Shown: positions 43,322-52,354 of the stretch, piece by piece | Numbering within the stretch: the stretch's first letter is position 1 | Layout of the letters: every line of letters begins with the position of its first letter | Assembly (NCBI GenBank): GCA_965116245.1 | Contig: OZ220497.1 | Coordinates: 2,294,001-2,358,000 of the forward strand | Reading direction: 5' to 3' | Origin: Poriferisodalis sp965116245 | Lineage (GTDB): Bacteria; Actinomycetota; Acidimicrobiia; Acidimicrobiales; Poriferisodalaceae | Length of the DNA: 64,000 bases | The notes under the pieces: model-generated | What the model was told of the DNA's origin: nothing | The model's database searches: none | Seen by the model: only the letters and a program-made list of their open reading frames with translations | Translations under genes and position numbers: made by a program

Positions 43322-44902
43322 GTGAGCCGACGTATTGACGTCGAGTTGACGAGTCGGCGTGATGACGGTTCGTGGACCTGGCGCGCTGCGGGAGCGAAGC
43401 AGCCCAAGGGTGTGCTTGACGGTGCGCTGCTGCCGCAGGGCGCTACGGCGGGTGACGTGCTGCGAGTTGATGCCGACTTTGATGTGGACGGCATATTCGT
43501 CACTCAAGTGCTGCCGCCAAAGGCGCGCAGCGGTCGGCCTCCGAGCGAGCGCATTGAACTACTGGGAACTCGTGAGCGAGATGTGGCGCCATCCGACGGT
43601 GCTGGTACCTCTGGCCGCCGCGACCGCAAGCGCAACACCGACGACAAGCAAAAGCGCAGTCGCCGCTCCGATGGAGACACACGCACTAAGAAGCGCAAGC
43701 GTGACGACGGTCGCGGCGACCGCGACGGTGACTCTGAGGCTGAACGGAATGCTGCGCAGCGCGAGTCTGAGAAGTCCGGTGGGCGCCGAAAGCGCAAAGA
43801 CACACAGTCCGGAGACTCGAGGCCCAGAAACCGAAACACCGCAGACTCAAGTCCTAGAGACTCGGCGAAGGACGGGGCTTCTTCACGGCCTAAAGCGCGC
43901 AAGTTGCGCCCAGGTCGTAAGCACCGAGACGCACTCATCGCCTCGTTGCCAGATGAACACAAGATCGTCGCTGAACAGCTTGCTCGCGGCGGTCTTGCTG
44001 CGGTGCGGGACGGAATAGCGGAGCAGAACCGCAAAGCGGCCGCCGATGGGGCGCCTGAAGTGCCAGCAGAGGGCCTAGTGGCGCTCGCCGAGTCGTTGGT
44101 CACAAAGGTGCAGATAGCAGAGTGGCGTGATCGGGCCGATGCAGCGATTGCAGGCCTTGAACGAGTGGACTTGCGTGAACTTCGCTCAGTGCTGGTGGCC
44201 GCTGAGGACTTTGCCCGCGACGCGCAAACACGTGAGCAGGCAGACAAGATTCGGGAAGGGTTGGATCAACGTTTGGAGCGGAGTCAAAACGAGTGGCACG
44301 AAGAGTTGCGCGCAACACTCTCCCAAGAGCGTGTTGTGCGAGCGCTGCGACTCAGTTCTCGACCCCCCAAAGCGGGCGCGCCATTGCCACCCGACATTGC
44401 CGAGCGGCTGACAGAGCAGGCGAACGCGGCCCTCGGCACTGGTAACTCCCAGCATCGGATCGCGGTAGTACTTGATGCAGTGGCGTTCTCCCCGATACGG
44501 CCCTACATCATCTTGCCGAGTGTCCCCTCAGAACCCACGCAGGAGCTGCTGGAGGTCGTGCGCAAGGTGGCCAATCGGTTGCCCGAGATTGCTGGAGCAT
44601 TCGGGATTGATCCTTCACCACCGAAACGCCGGAACCAAGATCGTCGCCGTGACCGCACTGCGGATGCTGACGCAGCCGAGGGGCCGGATGCCAGCGCGGA
44701 TACAGATGCGAGCGCAGACGCAGACGCCAGCGCTAATGCGGACACTCCTGGGCGTGAGCCAGATGGTGAGGCGAAGGGCGACGAAATAGCAGCCGAGGGC
44801 TCAGTGGACGAGGTCTCAGTAGACGATGTCTCAGTTGAAGGCGACGTAGTTGAGTCAGCCGCCCAGGACGTGCTGGTTGAGGAACTCGCGCATCCCTCCT
44901 GA
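43322..44902 (+). CDS. Highly charged unknown protein
   Basis: This roughly 526-residue protein has an N-terminal compact domain (VSRRIDVELTSRRDDGSWTWRAAGAKQPKGVLDG, then VLRVDADFDVDGIFVTQVLPP), a very basic and acidic low-complexity middle (residues 100-200, rich in KRKRDDGRGDRDGD-type runs), a helical domain with DEHKIVAEQLARGGLAAVRDGI and SPIRPYIILPSVPSEPTQELLEVVRKVANRLPEIAGAFG, and an Asp/Ala/Ser tail. The pattern suggests a nucleic-acid-associated protein, perhaps linked to the topoisomerases. The GTG at 43322 was chosen over an open upstream frame. The 3' end overlaps the opposite-strand Nudix gene by 48 bases. Confidence 0.75.
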   Translation: MSRRIDVELTSRRDDGSWTWRAAGAKQPKGVLDGALLPQGATAGDVLRVDADFDVDGIFVTQVLPPKARSGRPPSERIELLGTRERDVAPSDGAGTSGRRDRKRNTDDKQKRSRRSDGDTRTKKRKRDDGRGDRDGDSEAERNAAQRESEKSGGRRKRKDTQSGDSRPRNRNTADSSPRDSAKDGASSRPKARKLRPGRKHRDALIASLPDEHKIVAEQLARGGLAAVRDGIAEQNRKAAADGAPEVPAEGLVALAESLVTKVQIAEWRDRADAAIAGLERVDLRELRSVLVAAEDFARDAQTREQADKIREGLDQRLERSQNEWHEELRATLSQERVVRALRLSSRPPKAGAPLPPDIAERLTEQANAALGTGNSQHRIAVVLDAVAFSPIRPYIILPSVPSEPTQELLEVVRKVANRLPEIAGAFGIDPSPPKRRNQDRRRDRTADADAAEGPDASADTDASADADASANADTPGREPDGEAKGDEIAAEGSVDEVSVDDVSVEGDVVESAAQDVLVEELAHPS

Positions 44903-45262
44903 CAGCGCCAGCGAGCCTGACCTGAGTTCGGCGAAGTCTACGAATCGGGCCTCTGCGGCGTCGTCGCCCGCTATCGGCACTGCGTCTGAAGCGCACTCCA
45001 CTGCAAAATCCAATATGACGAAGTGCCGAGCGTCGCTGATGTGTTCGGCCACGCCAATGAGATCACCGCATCGCACCTGTAGTCCGGTTTCTTCGGCTAG
45101 CTCGCGTTCAACTGCGCAGCTCAGACTTTCCCGGGGTTCGACGCGTCCACCGGGAAACGCCCACAGTCCCACCGCAGGCGGTTGTCCTCTGCGTATCAGC
45201 AATACTGATTCGCCTCGTACCGCGACGCCGCCCACACAGACCTGGGCCGTTGGTTTGTTCAC
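44855..45262 (-). CDS. Nudix hydrolase
   Basis: The 135-residue protein carries a full Nudix box, GGRVEPRESLSCAVERELAEETGL, which binds metal and hydrolyses nucleoside diphosphate-linked substrates. An ADP-ribose, 8-oxo-dGTP or CoA substrate cannot be told apart. The start overlaps the stop of the GNAT gene by four bases. Its end lies inside the tail of the opposite-strand charged protein. Confidence 0.92.
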   Translation of the reverse strand: MNKPTAQVCVGGVAVRGESVLLIRRGQPPAVGLWAFPGGRVEPRESLSCAVERELAEETGLQVRCGDLIGVAEHISDARHFVILDFAVECASDAVPIAGDDAAEARFVDFAELRSGSLALSGGMREFLNQHVLGG

Positions 45263-45771
45263 GGCCGCTTAAGGGCAATTCGAGGCGGCGGCTCCCCTTG
45301 AGGCACTAGCGGTCGGTGCAGAACTAGCAGCCGTGCGGTGAATCCAAACGTCTCAAAGAAGTTCTTGGTGGCACGGTTGCCGGGCAGTGCCATTGAGTCA
45401 ACCCCAACACAATTCCGCTGCTCACACCAGCGCAGCGCTTCACCGATCAACGTCTCCCCCACTCCGACATCGCGGGCATCAGCGGTCACAAACAGATCAG
45501 TGATGCGACCGAGTCGATCTCCCGAAGCCAGCGATTCCACAGCGACTGCGACGTAACCCACCGGTGCCTGGTCTATACGTCCTACCCACACTGCCTGATC
45601 AGGATCAGCGAGAGCCGCCCGGAAACTGTCTAGATGAGGCGCCGTGCGTACCTCGCGGCGCGACCAGACCCAACCGCCACGCCCATCGGCCTGCTCGGCT
45701 ACACACTCCGCGGTCATGTCCGCTAAAGCCGCCAGGCAGCCAACGGTTGCTCTCGCCGCTGTTACCTCCAC
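45259..45771 (-). CDS. GNAT-family N-acetyltransferase
   Basis: The 170-residue protein has the GNAT core: VGYVAVAVES (beta-4), ITDLFVTADARDVGVGETLIGEALRWCEQ (acetyl-CoA loop, variant of Q/RxxGxG/A) and ATKNFFETFGFTARLLVLHRPL (beta-6 to 7). The acceptor is unknown. It begins with GTG and is followed by an overlapping Nudix gene, so the two are co-expressed. Confidence 0.88.
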   Translation of the reverse strand: MEVTAARATVGCLAALADMTAECVAEQADGRGGWVWSRREVRTAPHLDSFRAALADPDQAVWVGRIDQAPVGYVAVAVESLASGDRLGRITDLFVTADARDVGVGETLIGEALRWCEQRNCVGVDSMALPGNRATKNFFETFGFTARLLVLHRPLVPQGEPPPRIALKRP

Positions 45772-45782
45772 GGACTAGCACC

Positions 45783-45817
45783 GCGTGGGCTCGAGGCGAT
45801 ACGAGTAAGTGCCACGC
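45783..45817 (-). terminator. Bipartite hairpin after the ThyX-like gene
   Basis: GCGTGG/CCACGC and an inner CTCG/CGAG form a two-part stem between the ThyX-like stop (45821) and the GNAT start (45771). No T-run follows, so it could be a rho-independent-like terminator in a high-GC genome or simply an attenuator. Confidence 0.35.
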
Positions 45818-45820
45818 CCA

Positions 45821-47530
45821 TTAGAGCTGCGCTGCCGACCGCCGACGCTGAGCGGCTTGCTCGGCGCTCAGACGTCCCAGGGCACTCTCGGACAAGTCCA
45901 CATGGGTCAACATCGCAGCCACGGCCCGATGGCCCGCAACTTCGCCTATCTGCTCATACATGGAGGCGACGATACGCCGGTAGTCCTCGTGGCCTTGAGG
46001 CTGGGAACGTAGTTCGATTAGGTGCATCGCCTCGCGGGCATTGAACTGCATGCTGTAGCGCACCCGATAGGCCATGGAAACGGCGTAGGAGGCTTCCACT
46101 GGACCTACCGCCTCTAGCAGTGCGCGGTACAGCTCGGCTGACGATTCCATAGCGTCGTCATAAGGTCCGCCGCCACCGGCAGCATCGACCTGGGTTGGAA
46201 CGGTGTAGCCGTGTTGCGGCGTGAGCGGCTGCCATTCGATTGTCAGCATGCGATGTCGCTGCAAGTCGCGAAAGCTGCCGTAGTCGGCGAGCACGTCAAA
46301 TCGGTAGTCGATGCGTTCTAGCCCGCGGCCAGGCCGGTGACGGCGATTGGAGCGCTCCCCTACATATCGCTGCACGAGGTCTCGTCTTTGAGTGTCTGTC
46401 ATCTGTGCGACGCGAACCGTTATCTGCGACTCTGAAAGGTCCGTATAGGGGTACAACATTGCCGCGATCATCTTGTCTTCGCCTGCGGGGTCCCAGTCAA
46501 CCAAGACCACTTCTGGTGCGGGCTCGGGTGCCTCGTCGGCGAATAACTCGTGAGCAAGATCCTCCATAGCCGCGTGGTTGGCTTCGCGGTAAGCCGACCA
46601 CTTGAGGCCGCGCTCAGGCTGGTCTACGCGGCGCAAAAAAGAGGGAATGACCTTGCGTAGTTCGGTCAGCATCATGTCGGCATAGCTGCGCGCCTCAGGC
46701 AGCGGGTGTGCTCTCATTCGTAGCAGCAGTGCCTCATAGGCCTGTCCGCTGCCAAATATGCCCACGTTGGACAAGCTGGCCGCTGGCAGCAAGCCTCGGG
46801 CGGTATCGAATGCTTGTGCGCGAATTGCCCGGCGGTGTGCGAGGTCTCCTCCCTTGGAGGAGCTAGTTGACTTGGTATTGCTGGTGGGCCCATTGTTGCT
46901 GGTGGGCCCATTGTTGCTGGTGGGTCCAGTGTTGCTGGTGGGCCCAGTGTTGCTAGCAAGTGCCGTGTAATTCTCGGTTAGCCACGCAGTCATGCGACGC
47001 ACCATTTCGCCGTAGGCATCAAACAGAGCGTCCACATCTCCCACGTAGCGCGCTCCTACCGAAGAGCCGGTCACTCCCGCTGGCCGGTGGTAGCGATAGC
47101 GACCCTGCACACGCTCGTCGTAAGCCAGATAGCGGGTTGACTGTTCGAGGTACGACATAAGGCGCCCTCGTTCCAGCACCTTGGTGAGCAGATTCGAGGC
47201 CTGTTCGCATGCAAGGTGAACCGCCCCTAACTGCGCCACGGAATCGTCGCCGTATTCCACGAAGACGCGCTGGTACAACTGCTCGGCGCGTGCGACACCA
47301 GCGGTGGCATCGATCGTCTCATCGCCGGAGATGTCCAGGTCATCTACGAACTCATCTAGCAGCAGCCGCCGCAGGCTCTTGTGTGTCCTGGAGTAGCGGG
47401 CAAACAAGGCCCCTTTCACCACTTCGGGGAGGTTCACGAGAGCAAACACCGGCTGATCCAGGTTCGTCACGTACCGCCGCAGCACGTCTTGTTCTGCAGG
47501 CGTGAACGTCTCGCTGGTGTAGTAGTTCAC
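45821..47530 (-). CDS. Tandem ThyX-like (flavin-dependent thymidylate synthase-related) protein
   Basis: This 569-residue protein contains two ThyX-like halves. ThyX makes dTMP from dUMP with FAD and methylene-THF, using RHRx7S. The first half has RGRLMSYLEQSTRY (near 121-134), keeping S and RY but with Gly for His. The second has LQRHRMLTIEWQPLTP (near 425), keeping RHR but losing the S. The loss is complementary, so activity may need both halves or may be gone. An Asn/Thr/Gly/Pro repeat (SNTGPT-like, residues 193-218) is inserted between the halves from an 18-bp DNA repeat. Double-length ThyX relatives exist in actinobacteria; their role is not settled. Confidence 0.82.
   Translation of the reverse strand: MNYYTSETFTPAEQDVLRRYVTNLDQPVFALVNLPEVVKGALFARYSRTHKSLRRLLLDEFVDDLDISGDETIDATAGVARAEQLYQRVFVEYGDDSVAQLGAVHLACEQASNLLTKVLERGRLMSYLEQSTRYLAYDERVQGRYRYHRPAGVTGSSVGARYVGDVDALFDAYGEMVRRMTAWLTENYTALASNTGPTSNTGPTSNNGPTSNNGPTSNTKSTSSSKGGDLAHRRAIRAQAFDTARGLLPAASLSNVGIFGSGQAYEALLLRMRAHPLPEARSYADMMLTELRKVIPSFLRRVDQPERGLKWSAYREANHAAMEDLAHELFADEAPEPAPEVVLVDWDPAGEDKMIAAMLYPYTDLSESQITVRVAQMTDTQRRDLVQRYVGERSNRRHRPGRGLERIDYRFDVLADYGSFRDLQRHRMLTIEWQPLTPQHGYTVPTQVDAAGGGGPYDDAMESSAELYRALLEAVGPVEASYAVSMAYRVRYSMQFNAREAMHLIELRSQPQGHEDYRRIVASMYEQIGEVAGHRAVAAMLTHVDLSESALGRLSAEQAAQRRRSAAQL
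46878..46949. repeat. Four 18-bp tandem repeats inside the ThyX-like gene
   Basis: Units of TTGCTGGTGGGCCCATTG (with T/C and T/G variants) start at 46878, 46896, 46914 and 46932, with partial units on both sides. Eighteen bases keep the frame, so the copy number can vary and add or remove six residues without a frameshift. Confidence 0.9.
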
Positions 47531-47671
47531 CGGTGCTTCTGTTTCCGGTGCTTCGGCTTGATGGGCGTCACTGCTAGTTGATGGTATGGGCCTTAGCCGG
47601 ACTGCGAACGGATAGGCGCAGCGCTCACCCTGCGGCGCTCAATATGCGATCAAAGTCCGACCAGCGTGCGA

Positions 47672-48301
47672 TCAGTATGCGATCTCAGCAGCATCGGGCA
47701 ATATGGCGAGCGTCAGCGCGCAATATCGACCGACCCGCTCGCCATCAAGCCATACCGTGAGCGGATGATCAAACTGGTAGTCCACGCGTTGAACGCGCTG
47801 CACCGCAATGGCTGGATGCGGCAAGTGGGTGCCCGACGGTAGGCGGCGTCGTGCTAGCACTCGCTGGGCCGCGCTGAGCGCAGCTTGATTCAAACCGGTG
47901 CTAAGCACGTGCAGGCGTCCGTCGTTGGGATGGGCAGCCGGTGCGATGCGCCAGTTGCCGAGCATTTCGGAGCTCATTGCTGCCACAATCGGTCCGCGCC
48001 ACCACCCCTTGCGCGCAACTACGCCGATGCATGACCAGTGAGTCTCGCCTTCGGCTGTTACTTCTATGAGATCGATCGGTGCCCTTCTGGCATGATCGCC
48101 ACGAAGGCGCTCGGCGCCGCCGGTAGGTGCCCCAACGACGCGCCACAAGTCGCCTCCAGCCAAGCCGATGGGCGTAGGCGGCGCGCTCCCCAACTGCTGG
48201 TTCGTGACCAAGCGTCGTAGCTCTGTGTTGCTATAGGCAATAGGTGCATCTTCGGGGAGTGCAGCAGCGCTTCCCCATGGTTGAGAGTGTCGGACAATCA
48301 C
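47672..48301 (-). CDS. Diacylglycerol-kinase-like C-terminal domain protein
   Basis: The 209-residue protein resembles the C-terminal beta-sandwich of bacterial lipid kinases of the DagK/YegS type: AAHPNDGRLHVLSTGL, ARRRLPSGTHLPHPAI and HPLTVWLDGERVGRYCALTLAILPDA. The N-terminal nucleotide-binding half with the GGDGT motif is not evident, so it is probably not a kinase alone. It overlaps the HelY stop (GTGA), so it is the last gene of the Tat-HelY operon. Confidence 0.65.
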   Translation of the reverse strand: MIVRHSQPWGSAAALPEDAPIAYSNTELRRLVTNQQLGSAPPTPIGLAGGDLWRVVGAPTGGAERLRGDHARRAPIDLIEVTAEGETHWSCIGVVARKGWWRGPIVAAMSSEMLGNWRIAPAAHPNDGRLHVLSTGLNQAALSAAQRVLARRRLPSGTHLPHPAIAVQRVQRVDYQFDHPLTVWLDGERVGRYCALTLAILPDAAEIAY

Positions 48302-50727
48302 GAGAGTCTGCGAATACGCGTCGACACAGACATAGCGGCGAAGCCGTCATTTGTCGCTGGTGTCACAGGTGTTGACACGCAGACATCGGCGACGCGTGTC
48401 GCAGCATTAACCACACCACGGTCCAGCGCCAAGCGAGCAACGATGGCTGCGCGTCGAGTGCTGGGTTGTAGGGCTATGTCTGAGACTCGGTCCACCAGAT
48501 CAATTAGCTGGCGTACCTGTCGGACGAAGTCACCCGCGGGCGGTGTTTGGTGGCCCGAAACGTCTCCGTGGTGCAGATCGGCATAGGGCGTTCCGTTTGC
48601 CCAGGCGTACGCGGTGGCCAAGAATGAGGCATCCGGCGAGCGAGATACGGGTACGCCATGAGTACGTTCGGCGTTGGCGACTTGTGCCGCCAGGTCGAAA
48701 ATGTGTGCGGTTCGCTCCCGGGAATCGTGGTCGGGGTAGCGGGGCGCTGGCGCTGGCTGGCTGCTGCGATGCTCATAGGTCAGCACCGATACCAAGCCCG
48801 CGAGCTGCGGAGGCGCAACGCCGTCAAAAACACCATCGCGTAGGCACAACACGGTGAGCAGGTCTGATTCATGGAACACTGCAGCTAGGCAGTCACCGGT
48901 TGGCGTCAGCGACCAGCCGTCTGCACAGCCAAATGTGTCCAAAACTCTGCCAATTGCGTCAAGCTGGCGTGCTAGACCTCCTTTGGCCAGCTTGATCTGG
49001 TTCTTTAGATGGTTCACCTTTGCAGATGTCTTGTCAGCTAGGCGTTCCGCCTCACGCACAATCCGATGGCCGTGCGGTTGGGCAAACTTGTTGTGTCGCT
49101 GATGACCCGAGTCTGGGCTCCGGCTGCGCGTTGAGCGGTGGGGTCCCGAACGACGCCGACCGCCTCCTAGAGCTCGTACACGCGCACGAGCCGCGCGCAG
49201 CGCTGCGCTTTCATCCTCAAGCTGTGCAGTCCACTGTTGGACGCGACGACTGGCGCGCCACTGAGCGAATGATCGCTGCAATAGCTCTACAGCTTCATCA
49301 CGTGTCCGGCGGGCCATGAGATTGGCGATCATGTTGTAGGTCGGTCGGAAAGACGATTCGAGTTCGAAATCGGTACTCGCCACCAAGCGGGCCGTTTCTG
49401 CCAACGGCATCTGTGGTTGCCACAAGGTGTAGGCGTAGCCCACCTCATCAATGCCGCGGCGACCGGCGCGACCGGTGAGCTGGGTGTATTCGCCCGGTGT
49501 GAGCTGCGCATATCCCTGGCCCCGATAACCGCTGAGTTGTTCAACCACTACTGAGCGAGCGGGCATGTTCACGCCTACAGCCAGAGTTTCGGTAGCAAAA
49601 ACCACGGCCAGCAACCCGGCCGTGAAGCACTCTTCAATGATCTCTTTGAACGCTGGTACCAAACCCGCGTGGTGAGCTGCGACACCAGCAGTGAGATGGT
49701 TCAACCAGTCGTCGTAGCCCAACGCTTCGAGGTCTCTTGAGTCGAGATCCGCTGTATGAGCAGCCGCGATTTGGCGTACCCGATGTTGTTGCGCCGAGTC
49801 CAAAAATGCGGCTCCTTCAGCTACAAGCGACCGAGCCGCGGTGTCACAGCCATGGCGGGAAAAGACGAACACGATCGCTGGCAGTTTGGCGGCAGACGCC
49901 AAGTGTTGAACAATCTCCGAGCGCCTCGGCCGAGCTGGTCGCATGCCAGGGCGCCGCTGGCGATTGTGTCGATTCGCACGAGAATTGACCTGGGCCGCTA
50001 ACCGCTCAAACTCAGCGCTCGGTCGGCCTTCGCTAAGCGTCGGGACATCTTTTAGTTGACGGTTCTGGCGGTCGAAGACCAAGAAACGGTCCTCTAAAGG
50101 AACAGGGCGCTGCGAGCAAGTCACAGCAGTGCACGACCCTGTCGACGCTTTGATCCACCACGCCAGCTCATTGGCATTGCTAACCGTTGCAGACAGGCAC
50201 ACCAGCCTCATTTGGGCAGGAGTGTTGATGATGATCTCTTCCCAGACGGCCCCGCGGTACGGATCTTGCAGGTAGTGAATCTCATCAAGCACTGCGAGCC
50301 CGAACTGGGCGACGTGAGGTGAACTCGCGTAGATCATGTTGCGAAGCACTTCAGTGGTCATGACTACGACATCGGAGTCTGGATTGATGACGTTGTCGCC
50401 GGTAAGCAGGCCTACGCGTTCAGCCCCGAGCCACGAACGCAATTCGCGCAATTTCTGGTTAGAAAGCGCCTTGGTCGGTGCGGTGTAGGCAGCTCGTTTG
50501 CCGTCTTGTAGTGCTAGTGCGATGCCATAGGCGGCGACGAGCGTCTTGCCTGACGATGTAGGAGCAGTCACCAGCACCGAGTCGCCTCGGTCGAGCGCTG
50601 CGAACGCCTCAAGCTGAAAGCTGTCCGGTGAAATCCCTCGAACGTTCAAGAGGTTTGCGAGCAGCGGCGGCATCGCGCAGGCATGCGCAGTCGCTGCAGT
50701 CTCGCCGCGTTCGGCTGCGGCACTCAC
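48298..50727 (-). CDS. helY: HelY-like Ski2/Mtr4 family RNA helicase
   Basis: The roughly 809-residue protein has Q-like FQLEAFAAL, motif I VTAPTSSGKT, motif II VLDEIHYLQD, motif III SATVSN, and motif V-VI VFATETLAVGVNMPARSV and QLTGRAGRRGID. It is an ATP-dependent RNA helicase of the HelY type, downstream of tatC as is common in actinobacteria. The start at GTG 50727 follows the tatC stop by a few bases; a frame reaching 50799 is open but would overlap tatC. Its exact substrates are unknown. Confidence 0.9.
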   Translation of the reverse strand: MSAAAERGETAATAHACAMPPLLANLLNVRGISPDSFQLEAFAALDRGDSVLVTAPTSSGKTLVAAYGIALALQDGKRAAYTAPTKALSNQKLRELRSWLGAERVGLLTGDNVINPDSDVVVMTTEVLRNMIYASSPHVAQFGLAVLDEIHYLQDPYRGAVWEEIIINTPAQMRLVCLSATVSNANELAWWIKASTGSCTAVTCSQRPVPLEDRFLVFDRQNRQLKDVPTLSEGRPSAEFERLAAQVNSRANRHNRQRRPGMRPARPRRSEIVQHLASAAKLPAIVFVFSRHGCDTAARSLVAEGAAFLDSAQQHRVRQIAAAHTADLDSRDLEALGYDDWLNHLTAGVAAHHAGLVPAFKEIIEECFTAGLLAVVFATETLAVGVNMPARSVVVEQLSGYRGQGYAQLTPGEYTQLTGRAGRRGIDEVGYAYTLWQPQMPLAETARLVASTDFELESSFRPTYNMIANLMARRTRDEAVELLQRSFAQWRASRRVQQWTAQLEDESAALRAARARVRALGGGRRRSGPHRSTRSRSPDSGHQRHNKFAQPHGHRIVREAERLADKTSAKVNHLKNQIKLAKGGLARQLDAIGRVLDTFGCADGWSLTPTGDCLAAVFHESDLLTVLCLRDGVFDGVAPPQLAGLVSVLTYEHRSSQPAPAPRYPDHDSRERTAHIFDLAAQVANAERTHGVPVSRSPDASFLATAYAWANGTPYADLHHGDVSGHQTPPAGDFVRQVRQLIDLVDRVSDIALQPSTRRAAIVARLALDRGVVNAATRVADVCVSTPVTPATNDGFAAMSVSTRIRRLS

Positions 50728-50734
50728 TGGGCAC

Positions 50735-51559
50735 TCACGGCGTTCGCACCCGGTCGGCTTCGGACGATTGGCGTGTTTTACGTCGCCGCGGATGGCCACT
50801 GCGCCGTCTAAGGACTAGATGTCCGATGAGGATCGAAAGTTCATAGAACACATACAGCGGCACTGACAGAGCTGCAAGTGTGAGTGGATCTCCCGATGGG
50901 GTGATGATCGCCGCGCCAGCCACGATGCCCACGATGGCGTAGCGACGTACACGGTTTAGTTGGCGAGGAGTGACTACGCCGATCAGTTGGGCGAAGATCA
51001 GCACAATCGGAAACTCAAATCCGATTCCGAACACCAACATCATGAAGGTCACCAGGCCGAGGTAGGAACCCGGTCCGAGCAGCGGGTCCACCGCGTCGCC
51101 GCTGAAGGCGATCAGAAAATCTAGTGCTCGCTCAAAGGTCAAAAACGCCAACCCGGCGCCAGCCACGAAGAGTACGAAGCCGGTAACTACGAACGGAATG
51201 GCCCAACGCTTCTCTCGACGATCCAGCGCTGGAGTAATGAAGCGCCACAGATGCCACAACAGTGCTGGCATCGCCAACACCACGCCGAGGTACATCGATA
51301 CCGTGATCCTGGTGCGGAAACCCTCCAGCGGAGACGTGATTACCAGACTGCACGGCCGCTCAATCTCTTGGGCCTCCAACACTCTGCAATAAGGTGGCAA
51401 GAACACCTCTCGCAGTAGCCAGTCATAGGCGATGAGCCCAACGACCATACCGAGCCCTATGGCCACGATGCTCCAGATAAGCCGATTGCGCAGCTCGGCT
51501 ACATGATCCCAGAAGCTCATCGTCGCTGGCCGAGGCCGGCGGCGCCAGTTGAGTCTCAC
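50735..51559 (-). CDS. tatC: Sec-independent protein translocase TatC
   Basis: The 274-residue integral membrane protein has six hydrophobic segments and the family motifs SFWDHVAELRNRL at the N-terminus (the signal recognition surface) and FGIGFEFPIVLIF. It forms the receptor for twin-arginine signal peptides with TatA/B. The basic C-terminal tail (RRRSGHPRRRKTRQ) is extended. The start overlaps the tatA stop. Confidence 0.95.
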   Translation of the reverse strand: MRLNWRRRPRPATMSFWDHVAELRNRLIWSIVAIGLGMVVGLIAYDWLLREVFLPPYCRVLEAQEIERPCSLVITSPLEGFRTRITVSMYLGVVLAMPALLWHLWRFITPALDRREKRWAIPFVVTGFVLFVAGAGLAFLTFERALDFLIAFSGDAVDPLLGPGSYLGLVTFMMLVFGIGFEFPIVLIFAQLIGVVTPRQLNRVRRYAIVGIVAGAAIITPSGDPLTLAALSVPLYVFYELSILIGHLVLRRRSGHPRRRKTRQSSEADRVRTP

Positions 51560-51873
51560 GTAGCGCCGTCGCCAGTAGGGCTCTCGTTGGTTTGCTTGGT
51601 GCTATCGGCCGCGCTATCGGCCCCGTTTGTGTCACCGTCGTGATCTGGCGCATCAGCGGGTTGCTGCGACAGCGGTTGAGCCGGTGGCGAGGGTGGTTCG
51701 ACTACTGGTGGCGAAATGGCAGCATCCATCTCTTGACGGACCGTGGTTGAGAACTCCCGCACCTGCCTAATGGCTCGCCCGATGCCGCGGATCGCTCCCG
51801 GCAGGCGGGTAGGACCCAGCACCACCAACGCGACCACCATGATGATCAGAACCTCAGCGGGCTGCAAGCTCAC
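51556..51873 (-). CDS. tatA: Twin-arginine translocase TatA/TatB subunit
   Basis: The 105-residue protein has the N-terminal membrane helix PAEVLIIMVVALVVLGPTRLPGAIRGIGRAIRQVREF with the family LGPxxLP/LG hinge and amphipathic helix, then a long Pro/Asp/Thr-rich acidic tail. It builds the transport pore with TatC. TatA or TatB identity cannot be told from sequence alone. GTG start; the stop overlaps the tatC start. Confidence 0.9.
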   Translation of the reverse strand: MSLQPAEVLIIMVVALVVLGPTRLPGAIRGIGRAIRQVREFSTTVRQEMDAAISPPVVEPPSPPAQPLSQQPADAPDHDGDTNGADSAADSTKQTNESPTGDGAT

Positions 51874-51906
51874 GGTTTGATGGTAGAAGCCCGGCGTATG
51901 CGCGAG

Positions 51907-52173
51907 TTAGGGCAGCACCCGTCGCGCTGCCCATCGCATAGTGAGGCTGAGCGCCTTCTCGAGCGTTAGTTGACGCAACGATGGCGTTTCCAGGCTGTCA
52001 ATCGCGCTGCGAGCCCTCACAGCGTCTCGTTGCACCTTTGCGACTGTGCCTGCAATAGACGCCAAGCACTGCGCTGTCTCGCGCAGCTCTACCGCCAACC
52101 TTCGAACCATGTAGATAGACACGACGACAAGCAGGCCCAAGGCAACTACCGGAAACCACCAGATCATCGGCAT
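51907..52173 (-). CDS. Small single-pass membrane protein
   Basis: The 88-residue protein has one N-terminal transmembrane helix (WFPVVALGLLVVVSIYMVRRLA) and a helical cytoplasmic part with LRETAQCLASIAGTVAKVQRDAVRARSAIDSL, similar to DUF948-like proteins. It precedes tatA by about 30 bases and is probably in the same transcript. No function is known. Confidence 0.65.
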   Translation of the reverse strand: MPMIWWFPVVALGLLVVVSIYMVRRLAVELRETAQCLASIAGTVAKVQRDAVRARSAIDSLETPSLRQLTLEKALSLTMRWAARRVLP

Positions 52174-52354
52174 AGGCCCGACTGTACGGGCTTATCTGTA
52201 AGCCCTGCGAGTCGGGAGCCCGCCCGGCGGAAGCCAACTGGGTGCGAGCCTTGGCGCAGCCACGCGTTGCGGATGCGACAGCGAAGTGCTTGCCGTGACT
52301 GGAGGCTCACGCTATTGCCGCGTTGTGGAGCATTCCGGTTGGCAACATAGAGGC

